A stretch of DNA of 64,000 bases from Edaphobacter acidisoli (GTDB lineage: Bacteria; Acidobacteriota; Terriglobia; Terriglobales; Acidobacteriaceae), in assembly GCF_014642855.1 (NCBI RefSeq), contig NZ_BMJB01000002.1, positions 339,233 to 403,232 of the forward strand. Reading direction: 5' to 3'. A program made the translations under genes and the position numbers. The notes under the pieces are model-generated. The model had not been told where the DNA came from. It made no database searches and worked only from the letters and a program-made list of their open reading frames with translations. Shown one piece after another: positions 45,301-53,474 of this stretch (position 1 is its first letter; every line of letters starts with the position of its first letter).

Positions 45301-45358
45301 GGACTACAATGGCGTGACGCGGCCGAATCCGCCGTCGATTGGAGCTTTGGAACCCTGA
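42332..45358 (+). CDS. Secreted multidomain protein: IPT/TIG-like, three putative Ig (He_PIG) repeats and a beta-helix
   Basis: A 1008-residue exported protein starting at TTG 42332 (AGAGGTG upstream). The signal ends in CVGC at 19-22, an imperfect lipobox, so it may be a lipoprotein. An IPT/TIG-like domain is at about 33-118. He_PIG-type repeats at about 127-215, 225-312 and 357-450 share the YAWSI..G.LPAGLTL...G.ISGTP pattern. A Gly/Ser/Thr-rich linker is at about 313-356. The C-terminal ~550 residues are a right-handed beta-helix-like domain shared with the next protein. It probably binds or cleaves a surface glycan; no catalytic motif is certain. Its stop overlaps the next start by one base (TGATG). 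Confidence 0.85.
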   Translation: MATLKTIGAGVGVSLLLFCVGCGMVAIPQAEPSISQVLPQTVAAGAQGVTMTVVGANFSSDAVVLWNGNTLSTSQENGSTLAATVPNGNVASPAVVQLMVQDRKSGHKSNPVNVTITSQSSGSSAGPVSLTIATASLTPGTVGTLYSADLSAAGGTMPYAWSIASGALPAGLTLDRSTGAISGTPSASGTFNFSVQVKDAGSPSQSASASYSMVVNAASNNASSVTGLLLSAATLPEASVGQSYAASLVANGGTAPYAWTVISGGLPTGVTLSPSGVFSGTPSVSGTFSFTVSVTDSGNPAQKATASDSITVQAPSRGGSGGTTTTSGGSSGTTTTSSGSGGTTTTTTSGGSSGTTVTLAITTTWLPQGIDGTAYSTQLQGSGGTPAYTWSISSGSLPAGLTLGASNGIISGTPTGQGTSNFTVAVSDNSSPAETISLGESITVSATAQPTGPGTTWYIRPDGGTRYSSNMTNGQCDGMGDAAYPGTGTNQHCAFNDYRYLYQDGSYSDGSTFPAWGWVIAGGDTVIIRGSIGTGVSYRVGAAPPSQTSYCDANNICWGLAGDPADSFNPPIPGGTASQPTRILGENYAACTNQSARTQLHGGTGLYYVLDLRNTSYVDVQCLDITDFSGCSRAAGTCTSADDTALNGIRLYSNATNITLDDIRVHGLGYSGIGGPPGTGFNANDLVILGNGGAGWNADPGDGTTGVGTMNVTNFVISWNGCAEEYPIVDAVPYQDCRDDSTGGYGDGFGTTTSPSPAPGWQIHFDQGVVSYNTQDGLDALHVNGPGTSVSYTRVLAFGNEGQQLKVGAITNIQNSQIVGNCAAILQTIPGRPATTGDNLGDTCRAANTAVAIVTYPGQPSVFQNNTMITGGAVGVEVEYATSDHGATNILQYNNNVFIGYQNSGNGEYPSPIYSNSDTNMLTNPGASWTNNAYLGQKWTCPQAGESAAVCTDPGLVDETLHAYGYGNMAPASSSSAVVGKGAALPSITLDYNGVTRPNPPSIGALEP

Positions 45359-47256
45359 TGAATCGTGGTCAATGGCTGAAGGCCGTCTTTGCGCTTCTTC
45401 TTCTAGGGGGTGCGGGCCTTCAGCTTTCGGCCACCACCTGGTATGTGCGTCCTGATGGCGGGACGCGGTATTCTTCGGAAGTTCCGAACGGCCAGTGCGA
45501 TGGCCTGACGGATGCGGCGTATCCGGGCTCGGGAAAGAACAAGCACTGCGCGTTCAACGACTATCGCTACCTTTACCAGGATGGCTCGTATGCGAACGGG
45601 ACGAAGTTTCCTGCGTGGGGCTGGGTGATTAAAGGCGGCGATACAGTTATTATTCGTGGCTCGATTGGCACGAAAGCTGCTTACCGCGTGGGAGCGGCGC
45701 CACCGAGTCAGAAATCCTATTGCGATCCTAAAAATGTCTGTTGGGGTCTTGCCGGCGATCCGGCAGATTCTTTTAATCCGCCGATTCCGGCTGGGACGGC
45801 TTCGCAGCATACTCGCATTCTGGGCGAGAACTATGCCGCGTGTACGGACCAGAAGGCAAGGACACAGCTTTATGGCGGGACAGGACTGTACTACGTTCTC
45901 GATTTGAGAAATACGTCCTACGTCGACGTGCAGTGCCTGGATATTACGGATTTTTCCGGCTGCAGCAGAACTGCGGCGAACTGCTCGGGGGCGAATGCAG
46001 ACTTCGCTACCAATGGCATCCGGTTGTCGAACAAATCGACTGACATTACGTTGCGCGATGTGCGCGTGCATGGCCTTGCGTACTCGGGTATCGGCGGGCC
46101 TCCGGGCACGGGGTTTGTTGCGACGGACCTTGCCATTCTGGGTAATGGCGGTGCGGGATGGAACGCGGACCCCGGAGACGGCACGACCGGCGTGGGAACC
46201 ATGCTGGTTCAGGGCTTCGACATCAGTTGGAACGGGTGCGCTGAGGAGTATCCGATCGTCGATGCGGTGCCGTATGGCAATTGCCGCGATGATTCGACGG
46301 GTGGCTATGGGGATGGATTCGGAACAACAACGGCTCCCAGTCCTGCGCCGGGATGGCAGGTGCACTTCGATAACGGCATTGCGAGCTACAACACGCAGGA
46401 TGGTTTGGATGCGTTGCATATCTCCGGGCCGGGATCGACTCTGACGATCACGCGTGTGCTTGCCTTCGGGAATGAGGGGCAGCAACTGAAGGGCGGCGGC
46501 GCGATTGCTACGCTGCAAAATAATTTGATCGTGGGGAATTGTGCGGCCATTCAGGCGACGATGCCCGGAAGGCCGACACCTACGGGAGACAGCCTCGGGG
46601 ACGTCTGCAGGGCAGCGAATACGGCTGTGGCGATTGGTGTGACTCCGGGCGACCCGGCGACGTATCAGAACAACACGATGATCTCAAACGGTGCTGTGGG
46701 GGTAGAGGTGGACTACTCGACTCCCGACCACGGGCCGACAAATATGTTGCACTATGACAACAACGTGTTCATCGGACATATCAACCCAGGACGCGGAGAA
46801 CGTCCTTCGGCTATTTATACCGATCCGAAGATATTGACCAATCCGGGTGCAAGCTGGACGCATAACGCCACCTATGGTGCGAAGGGCTCCTGTCCGGAGC
46901 CGGGAGAACACAATGCGATTTGCAAGGATCCCGGCCTTGTGGACGAGACGTTCCACGCATACGGTTACGGCAACATGGCTCCGAAGCCGGGCGCGGCCGT
47001 GATCGGTGCTGGAGCAGCAATTCCTGACATCAAGGTGGACTTCAATGGGACGAACAGGTCGTCTTCGCCATCGGTTGGTGCGCTGGAATCATCCGGAAAA
47101 GTGAGCGGGGCGTCACCACCTACTGCGTCGAACGAGCCTGCAAGCTCCGGCAAGCCGCAAGCATCGGTTGAGGTGAAGGTGCTGAGCGGGGCTGTGGCTG
47201 TTGCAGTCTTGTGGGCGGGGATGCGATATCTTCGGGGACGGTCGACCGGAGCCTGA
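45358..47256 (+). CDS. Secreted beta-helix protein with C-terminal membrane anchor (paralogue of the preceding gene)
   Basis: A 632-residue protein with a Sec signal (LKAVFALLLLGGAGLQLSA). A ~550-residue beta-helix-like domain starts TTWYVRPDGGTRYSS and is nearly the same, position by position, as the preceding protein's C-terminus. A Ser/Pro-rich spacer follows, then a C-terminal hydrophobic segment with basic tail (AVAVLWAGMRYLRGR). Many Cys pairs (QCDG, KHCAF, SYCD, ENYAACTD) suggest disulfides. The two genes are a tandem duplication with different anchoring, and are translationally coupled. Confidence 0.85.
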   Translation: MNRGQWLKAVFALLLLGGAGLQLSATTWYVRPDGGTRYSSEVPNGQCDGLTDAAYPGSGKNKHCAFNDYRYLYQDGSYANGTKFPAWGWVIKGGDTVIIRGSIGTKAAYRVGAAPPSQKSYCDPKNVCWGLAGDPADSFNPPIPAGTASQHTRILGENYAACTDQKARTQLYGGTGLYYVLDLRNTSYVDVQCLDITDFSGCSRTAANCSGANADFATNGIRLSNKSTDITLRDVRVHGLAYSGIGGPPGTGFVATDLAILGNGGAGWNADPGDGTTGVGTMLVQGFDISWNGCAEEYPIVDAVPYGNCRDDSTGGYGDGFGTTTAPSPAPGWQVHFDNGIASYNTQDGLDALHISGPGSTLTITRVLAFGNEGQQLKGGGAIATLQNNLIVGNCAAIQATMPGRPTPTGDSLGDVCRAANTAVAIGVTPGDPATYQNNTMISNGAVGVEVDYSTPDHGPTNMLHYDNNVFIGHINPGRGERPSAIYTDPKILTNPGASWTHNATYGAKGSCPEPGEHNAICKDPGLVDETFHAYGYGNMAPKPGAAVIGAGAAIPDIKVDFNGTNRSSSPSVGALESSGKVSGASPPTASNEPASSGKPQASVEVKVLSGAVAVAVLWAGMRYLRGRSTGA

Positions 47257-48156
47257 TCAACTGCTGCGCAATCCGAATGAGTGAAGCAGCAGCGAGGCGG
47301 CAGTTCGTGGATTGTCCATGTCGAATGGGTAGGTGGCCAAGGCGCGGAGCGAGCTTAGAAGAGCTTTGCGCGGCTTTCCCTGCCGCTGGAGCGCTTCAGC
47401 ATGTTGCTTATAGGCGCGTGCAAGAGCGACCTGGCGGGCGCGCAGTCCACAGCCGGGCGCGCCATAGTGCTTGTGAATGAACTGCATCTGCGCCTTCAGC
47501 ATCCGCTGCGGGTCGGTCGACATCGAGTTGGGTGAGACTCGGTAGTAGGCAATGACTTTGGGAACAAAGGCGACTTCGTAGCGCAAGGCAATGCGCAGCC
47601 AGAGGTCGCGGTCTTCAGTGGCGCGCATGGTCTCGTCGAAGAGGCCGACTTCATCGACACATTTGCGACGGAACGTCATGGTCGGGCAGGGCAGCTCGAC
47701 CTTGCGCATGTAGATGTACGGCGCGATGTTTCCCTCGGCGTTGCTCTTGTTGCCTTCGAAGGTCGCTCCGGTGACGCCTTTGTGGTCGATGTATGTGATC
47801 AGCCCATAGGAGAGACCGGCGCGGGGGCGATCTTTGAGGATTGCAACTGATTCGGACAGGCGGTTTGGCAGCCATACGTCGTCGGCATCGAGCAGTGCGA
47901 GGAATTCCGCTGTAGAAGCTTTGATTGCAGCGTTTCTGGCAGCGGGAAGTCCGTGGTTGTGTTGCTTGATGTATAGAATTCTGGGACCAAGGCGCTCCAG
48001 AAATGGGGAGACAACTTCATCGGTGTTGTCGGTGCTGCCATCGTTGACGAGGACAATCCTCCAGTCATCGAAGGTTTGAGTGGCTACGCTTTCGATGGCG
48101 GTTGGCAGATATCTGGCAGCGTTATACGCGGGGATGATGATGTCAACCGTGGCCAT
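47257..48156 (-). CDS. Family 2 glycosyltransferase
   Basis: A 299-residue cytosolic GT-A glycosyltransferase with IIPAYNAARYLPTAIESV at the start. The nucleotide-sugar motif VNDGSTDNTDEV and metal-binding LLDADDVW follow, and ATEDRDLWLRIA is the acceptor-site ED motif. The C-terminus is an Arg/Lys-rich helix that may attach to the membrane. Convergent with the beta-helix pair: its stop abuts theirs. Confidence 0.92.
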   Translation of the reverse strand: MATVDIIIPAYNAARYLPTAIESVATQTFDDWRIVLVNDGSTDNTDEVVSPFLERLGPRILYIKQHNHGLPAARNAAIKASTAEFLALLDADDVWLPNRLSESVAILKDRPRAGLSYGLITYIDHKGVTGATFEGNKSNAEGNIAPYIYMRKVELPCPTMTFRRKCVDEVGLFDETMRATEDRDLWLRIALRYEVAFVPKVIAYYRVSPNSMSTDPQRMLKAQMQFIHKHYGAPGCGLRARQVALARAYKQHAEALQRQGKPRKALLSSLRALATYPFDMDNPRTAASLLLHSFGLRSS

Positions 48157-48320
48157 CCTGATTATTCTGCCATATCGTGTGAGACGCTTTGTGGCCTGAA
48201 AGTGGGATCGGAGAATGCATCAGCGGCGATTTATACATACATTAAAGCTTCTGCCGTAAGTTCTGATGGTTCACGTGCTAAGCTGATGCTCGGTAAGCGT
48301 TAGAAGGTGGCTAATCCACG

Positions 48321-49538
48321 GTGGGACAAGAAAAATTGATGCGCAATGGCGGGTCAGCGGGTTGGATACAGCGAATCGTTCTGGTTCTGCTGGGTATGGC
48401 TGCGCTTGTCTCCCTTGCAATTGGAATTCACCACGCGATGGAGTTTGGCAGCCATGATATGCAGTGGATGGCGGCGCGTCTGGTGGGACAGCATATGGAC
48501 CCATGGCAGGAAGAGCTTGCCCATGGGCCTCATCACTACGCTCATTTTGGGCCACCGAACTATCTTCATTTCCTGTATCTGTTGCTGCTGCCGATGGGCG
48601 CGCTGAATTTTCCGGCAGCGCAGGCGCTATGGACGGTTGGAATCATCTGCATGTCGCTTGCGAGCATGTGGGTTCTGCGAAAGCTCTTCAATCTGAGTGG
48701 CTTTCAGACGGCGCTGGCTTTGTGCCTGCTCTGGATGAGTTCGCCTTTTCGTGTGGTGATTGAAGTTGGGCAGATGTCGTTCTTCGAGCTGTTCTTCCTG
48801 GCGGGCGCGTATCTGGCTGTGTCGCAGGCAGTGGGCGGCGTTTCGTTTGGCGTCAGCCTGGTGAAGTACAGTTTCTCGCCTTCGGCGGCGATGCTGTTTC
48901 TGCTGCGTGGGCGGTTTCGCTTCCTCGCTTATGCGGCGCTGGTCTGTATCGTCGGATTGGTTGGCGTGTGGGCGTTCATCAGAACGCCGATGACACAGCT
49001 CGCGCTTGAGCCTTTTACCGTGTCCGCGCTTCCCACTGCGGTCAGTCCGGGCTTTGCCGATCTGATGACGCTTGCGGAGCACACGCTTAAGTTTTATGTG
49101 CCCATCGAGAGCGCACGGCATATCTCCTACCTGCTTGGGCTGATAGGCAGCGCGGCTTATGCGCTTTTGCTAAGCCGCTTCAGACTCTCGCGCTCGGCGG
49201 AGTTCACACTGATCTCTGTTGCCAGTCTCTTCTTTGTGAAGCACCTCTCTTACGACTACATCTTTCTGGTGGTGCTGCTCTGCTTTGCGCTGACCCAGAC
49301 GAGTGTGAAGGCCAAAGGAGTGCTGGCTGCGGGGGTGATGGCGTTCTGGTTTGTTCTGCCGTATTTCGCGCGCAAGACACAGAATGATCCCAATGTGCAC
49401 CTGGGCCAGCTTGCGACGAATTGCTGCCTGCTGGCTGCGCTTCTGGTCTTTACGACCTACGTGGTGCTGACGGATGCGGCGCAGAAAGCGGACGGTCGTG
49501 CATCTGAAGAGACTGTTGCCACGACGGCCAATCTTTAG
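48321..49538 (+). CDS. GT87-like (DUF2029) polytopic membrane protein
   Basis: A 405-residue protein with about ten membrane spans. The N-terminal loop DMQWMAARLVGQHMDPW and VGQMSFFELFFLAGAYLA resemble the GT87/DUF2029 mannosyltransferase-like family, which uses polyprenyl-linked sugars. The GTG at 48321 and the ATG at 48339 are both possible starts. Divergent from the GT2 gene; part of the polysaccharide region. Confidence 0.75.
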   Translation: MGQEKLMRNGGSAGWIQRIVLVLLGMAALVSLAIGIHHAMEFGSHDMQWMAARLVGQHMDPWQEELAHGPHHYAHFGPPNYLHFLYLLLLPMGALNFPAAQALWTVGIICMSLASMWVLRKLFNLSGFQTALALCLLWMSSPFRVVIEVGQMSFFELFFLAGAYLAVSQAVGGVSFGVSLVKYSFSPSAAMLFLLRGRFRFLAYAALVCIVGLVGVWAFIRTPMTQLALEPFTVSALPTAVSPGFADLMTLAEHTLKFYVPIESARHISYLLGLIGSAAYALLLSRFRLSRSAEFTLISVASLFFVKHLSYDYIFLVVLLCFALTQTSVKAKGVLAAGVMAFWFVLPYFARKTQNDPNVHLGQLATNCCLLAALLVFTTYVVLTDAAQKADGRASEETVATTANL

Positions 49539-49592
49539 TTCAGGCTGCTTTTCTCTTCTGCGAGTTTTTCGCTTTGCTTGATGGAAGACGAA

Positions 49593-50759
49593 TCAGCGCA
49601 ATGTCTGTTCTGCGAGCAGGTTCTTGTAGATGGCGGTGGTCTTCGACATCATTGCCGCTGTAGTGAAGTTCTCCTCGACGATCTTTCTTCCGGCTGCTCC
49701 CATTGATTTTGCGCGAGGCGTGTCGTTCAGAAGTTGGATGACTGCATTGGCGAGCTTGTCAGCGTCGTCCGGTGGGACGATGAATCCGCTGGTACCGTGC
49801 TGGACCGCTTCGGCGTTGCCTCCAACGTTGGTTGCCACGACGGGAAGTGATGCTGCCATGGCTTCGATGATGGCGTTCGAGAAGCCCTCGCTGCGGGAGG
49901 GAAGAACGAAGATGTCTGCAGCGGCTAGATATTCGTGCAGGTCGGTGATGTTGCCGACGAAATGGAATCGTCCTAAGAGATTGAGATCACGGACGAGGGT
50001 TTCGAGCTCCGCGAAGTATTCCGGCTCCATGACAGCACCTGCGATGCTGAAGGTGGTGCCGGGAAAGTGGCGGACGATCTCCGCGGCAGCTTTGATGAGA
50101 ACATCATGTCCTTTCACGCGGCGAACATTGCCCACGGTTGCTATGTGGACTTCAGAGGATGTTCTGGTGGGCGGAGCTATCGCGTTCCAGATGGCAAGAT
50201 CGAGGCCGTTGTAGATGGTCTGGACACGCGAGGGGTCGATGTGGTCCACGTCGATGCAGTGCTGACGGACTTGTTCGGAGACGGCGAAGACGGCGTCGGG
50301 AACGCCAGCCATGAGGCGGTACGCGAGGTGGTGCTTTCCTGCGCGCAGAATGCCCATGTCTCTGCGGCTCCAGATGAGCGCAGTCTTTGCAAGCTTTTTG
50401 GCTACAAGCCCGGCCCATAGGTCGGAGCTTTCAAAAAATGTCTGGACGATCTGGATTTGCTGCTGATGGAGAAAGCGCTTCAGCTCGAAAGCGGCGCGGA
50501 GCGCCTGGAGGTCGTAGGTGCGGCGCAGCGGCAGCAGATAGATCGGGCATGGCGGAGATTTAAAAGCGGGGCTCTGTGGGTCTGCGGCGAAGGTCAGGAT
50601 CGACGCGCGATATCCGTAGGCTGGTAAAAGCCCGGCGAGCTTGAGGACGATGCGCTCGCCACCTCCGAGCGTCTTCGGGAGCTGATCGACGACAAGCAAG
50701 ACGTGGGGGAGAGATTCACGCGAAGGGTCCGGCGAGGCGACTGATAGAGGCCTGATCAT
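49593..50759 (-). CDS. Family 4 glycosyltransferase
   Basis: A 388-residue GT-B glycosyltransferase. GGGERIVLKLAGLLPAYGY forms the acceptor domain, VGNVRRVKGHDVLIKAAAEI binds donor, and the E-x7-E signature is in SRSEGFSNAIIEAMA. A retaining enzyme of sugar-polymer assembly. It lies downstream of the Wzy-like gene on the minus strand (22 bp). Confidence 0.92.
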   Translation of the reverse strand: MIRPLSVASPDPSRESLPHVLLVVDQLPKTLGGGERIVLKLAGLLPAYGYRASILTFAADPQSPAFKSPPCPIYLLPLRRTYDLQALRAAFELKRFLHQQQIQIVQTFFESSDLWAGLVAKKLAKTALIWSRRDMGILRAGKHHLAYRLMAGVPDAVFAVSEQVRQHCIDVDHIDPSRVQTIYNGLDLAIWNAIAPPTRTSSEVHIATVGNVRRVKGHDVLIKAAAEIVRHFPGTTFSIAGAVMEPEYFAELETLVRDLNLLGRFHFVGNITDLHEYLAAADIFVLPSRSEGFSNAIIEAMAASLPVVATNVGGNAEAVQHGTSGFIVPPDDADKLANAVIQLLNDTPRAKSMGAAGRKIVEENFTTAAMMSKTTAIYKNLLAEQTLR

Positions 50760-50781
50760 GTCTCTGTGGGGCTCCGCACGC

Positions 50782-52122
50782 TTATCGGTATGCCATATAT
50801 GGGTTTACTGAGTCTGAACTTGGAGCAGCCAATTGCGCTGGAGCCTCTTCAGGGGCTGTTTGCATCAACTGGTTTGCGCGTGCAGCAGCACCGAAGAGAA
50901 CCCACAACAGCCCCGTAATTTCGAGATAGGTCCAGCGGTCACCGAAGAAGTTGGCAATGACGCAGGAGGCCATGGCTGCGATGAGACCCAGACCAAGGCC
51001 TTTGTAGAGCGGATCTTCCGCTTTGAAGAATAATCGGAACGACAAGGCAAACATTTGTTGAAGCAGCCAGAAGGTGATGATGAGGCCGACGATGCCCGTC
51101 TCTACGGCCACTTTGACGTACCAATTGTGAGTGTCCCTGAGGTTGTCGACGTGTTCTCCAAGCTGAAACGTTGCGTACCCGTTACCAACGATGGGGCTGT
51201 GCAGGAATGATTTCTCGGCGTTTTCCCAGAGGTCAACACGCTCTTGCGCGGAGGCTTCGAGTTGGCCGTTGGAGTTCTCCGTCATGTTGACGCGTTCACG
51301 CACTGCAGTGGGTACGACTGCTTGCCACACCATGAGAAAGACCGCGAGCACAATGAGGAGTTGGCGCTTCTTCAGGATGCCAATCATGAAGACACCGACG
51401 AGTACAGAGAGATACGCGGCGCGAGAGAAGGTATACATCGTTGCCAGCAGCGTTGCTGCCACAAGCGCGTAGCAGAGCAGCTTATATCGCCCCTTCTTGA
51501 GGAAGGGAAGAAATCCCCAGAAGAACATGCCGAACTGTGCGAGGAATGCGGCTGTGATGTTTGCTCCCCAGGCAAGCGGGCCAGGGTCACGCTTGTTCTC
51601 GTCGAAGGCGGCCCAGGAGTGCGAAAGGCTTTCCATCAAGGATGCACGGTCGATGAACAATAGAGAGATTGCTGTAATAAAGACAATGTTCCGGATCGCT
51701 TTTCGATCCTCGATGACCAGGCTTGCAGCTACGAAGACCAGCGGTATGAGGATGTAGTCTTTCCAGGTTACAAAGTTGGTGTCGTTGAGCCATAGGGGAG
51801 CCCTGGAAAGTCCAAGGGCAGTTCCCAGCCACATCGAGCAATAGAGATAGGCTGCATAGATGAGCCAGACAGTGAAGAGCTTTGATGGAGGCAGCCTCTT
51901 GCCGCGGAAGAATGCTCCGATGATGACGGCAAAGATCAAGATGGTGAGCATATTGCTGCCCAGAGGGTAGATCAGGAAATGATCCCTCATGGTGCGGTAG
52001 GGCAGGAATGGCATGAGGTAATACAGGCCATACAAAGGGTTCTTGACCAGAGACACGACGATCATGACCCAGAAGCCCAGGTAGGCTACGAGCGGAATGT
52101 AGTGTCCGAGGCCTGTTCCCAC
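50782..52122 (-). CDS. O-antigen ligase/polymerase (Wzy/WaaL-like) membrane protein
   Basis: A 446-residue protein with about ten to twelve spans. A large loop at about 275-320 contains SAQERVDLWENAEKSFLHSPIVGNGYATF, the usual O-antigen ligase signature, with DTHNWYVKVAVETG after it. It would polymerise or ligate lipid-linked repeat units on the periplasmic side. Operon with a GT4 and, upstream, a GT2. Confidence 0.88.
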   Translation of the reverse strand: MGTGLGHYIPLVAYLGFWVMIVVSLVKNPLYGLYYLMPFLPYRTMRDHFLIYPLGSNMLTILIFAVIIGAFFRGKRLPPSKLFTVWLIYAAYLYCSMWLGTALGLSRAPLWLNDTNFVTWKDYILIPLVFVAASLVIEDRKAIRNIVFITAISLLFIDRASLMESLSHSWAAFDENKRDPGPLAWGANITAAFLAQFGMFFWGFLPFLKKGRYKLLCYALVAATLLATMYTFSRAAYLSVLVGVFMIGILKKRQLLIVLAVFLMVWQAVVPTAVRERVNMTENSNGQLEASAQERVDLWENAEKSFLHSPIVGNGYATFQLGEHVDNLRDTHNWYVKVAVETGIVGLIITFWLLQQMFALSFRLFFKAEDPLYKGLGLGLIAAMASCVIANFFGDRWTYLEITGLLWVLFGAAARANQLMQTAPEEAPAQLAAPSSDSVNPYMAYR

Positions 52123-52187
52123 GATCGAATCTCCGTACGCGTGCGGGGCGAAAAACCGCTTTACACGCCGCTGCTGGAACTAGATTA

Positions 52188-53297
52188 CTAGACCCATACC
52201 TTGCTGCGTCCGGTAAGAAAGTTGTAGAAAGCGACCGCCGCTGCAGCGTTAAGCATGACGAAGGTGTTGGCAATCGCAATCGGTTTGAACTTCCTTACGG
52301 ACGAATTAAGTTCCCCGATGACAGCCAAGGCATAGAAAAAGATTTGTATCCAGAAGAGTGTCTTATAGAACGGGCCACCCGCCATGCCAGAGGTTACAAG
52401 CATGACTGCCAGCAACAGCGGTACGGCAAGGCGAAGCAGTTTGTGGCTGATGAGGCGGAACAACAGAGGGTTAGCTGGCGAAAGGAGCCAAGGCGCGAGC
52501 TTCAGTAATTGGTAGTTGCCTGTCAGTGTGCGAACCTTGCGCGAGAATTCCTTACCCTTCTCATTGAAGATGCGGTCACGCGCGATAGCGGTTGGCTGGA
52601 AGATGACCCGTTTGCCCGTGCGGGCGACGTTCATAGGAACAAAAACATCATCGAGCAGGGTTCCAGCGGGGATATCTGTGTATAACTCGCGGCGCATCGC
52701 GTAGATAGCTCCGGTCACGCCGACGACTGAACCGGATGCGGATTCGAGCTTGCGGACAACCTTTTCGATCTTCCAGTAGATGCCGAGTGCGTCAGTTTGC
52801 GGGGCGCCGGATGCGTTTTCGAGGAGGAGTTCTCCGCTGACGGCGCCGATGGTGCGATCGGCGAAGCAGGAGACCAGTTCTGCGACGGCATTGGCGTCGA
52901 TGGTCTGGCGTGTGTCCATAAAAACCAGCACTTCGCCGGTCGCTTGTTTGACCGCGGCGTTGAGCGCGGAGGCTTTGCCGTGCGATTCATCGAGAATGAC
53001 AGGGACAACGTGAGCAGGCTGTTCGCGGAGGATGCTGGCAGTGCGGTCGGTTGAGCCATCGGAGACGACGACTATCTGAATTCGGTCTTTGGGATAGGCG
53101 AGTTGCTGGAGGTTGTCGAGCTTGATGGGAAGATTGCGCTCTTCATTGCGCGCGGCAATGATGATGGAGACTGTCGGAGTGATGGGTTGCTGCAGCACGG
53201 GACGTCTGCGCACGCGAACGATGAGCCACAGGCAGATGGCATAGCCGAAGTATGCGTAGGCCGTGAGCGCAAGACAGATCCAGAAGGCTGGTTTCAT
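52188..53297 (-). CDS. Membrane-bound family 2 glycosyltransferase
   Basis: A 369-residue protein: N-terminal anchor (FWICLALTAYAYFGYAICLW), GT-A domain with SIIIAARNEERNLPIKLDNL, VVSDGSTDRT and FMDTRQTIDANA. C-terminal spans lie near 275-297, 305-325 and 340-358. The layout is that of processive or membrane-tethered GT2 enzymes (cellulose/hyaluronan synthase-like), but the QxxRW motif is not clear. It lies 65 bp upstream of the Wzy-like gene. Confidence 0.87.
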   Translation of the reverse strand: MKPAFWICLALTAYAYFGYAICLWLIVRVRRRPVLQQPITPTVSIIIAARNEERNLPIKLDNLQQLAYPKDRIQIVVVSDGSTDRTASILREQPAHVVPVILDESHGKASALNAAVKQATGEVLVFMDTRQTIDANAVAELVSCFADRTIGAVSGELLLENASGAPQTDALGIYWKIEKVVRKLESASGSVVGVTGAIYAMRRELYTDIPAGTLLDDVFVPMNVARTGKRVIFQPTAIARDRIFNEKGKEFSRKVRTLTGNYQLLKLAPWLLSPANPLLFRLISHKLLRLAVPLLLAVMLVTSGMAGGPFYKTLFWIQIFFYALAVIGELNSSVRKFKPIAIANTFVMLNAAAAVAFYNFLTGRSKVWV

Positions 53298-53474
53298 CGT
53301 GAATGGTAGCTTCGTGAGGCACAGGCCCGGCTGGGCTTACAGCAGGTGCTGCTGCAGTCGAGCCTACCCTTTGATGATAAGGCACCAGGCGCCGTTGATA
53401 AGCCGGTAGCTGGTTGATACGAAAGTGTTAGAGAGACAGGCGTTAGAGGCAGTCGATGAATAAAAGGTAAATGC

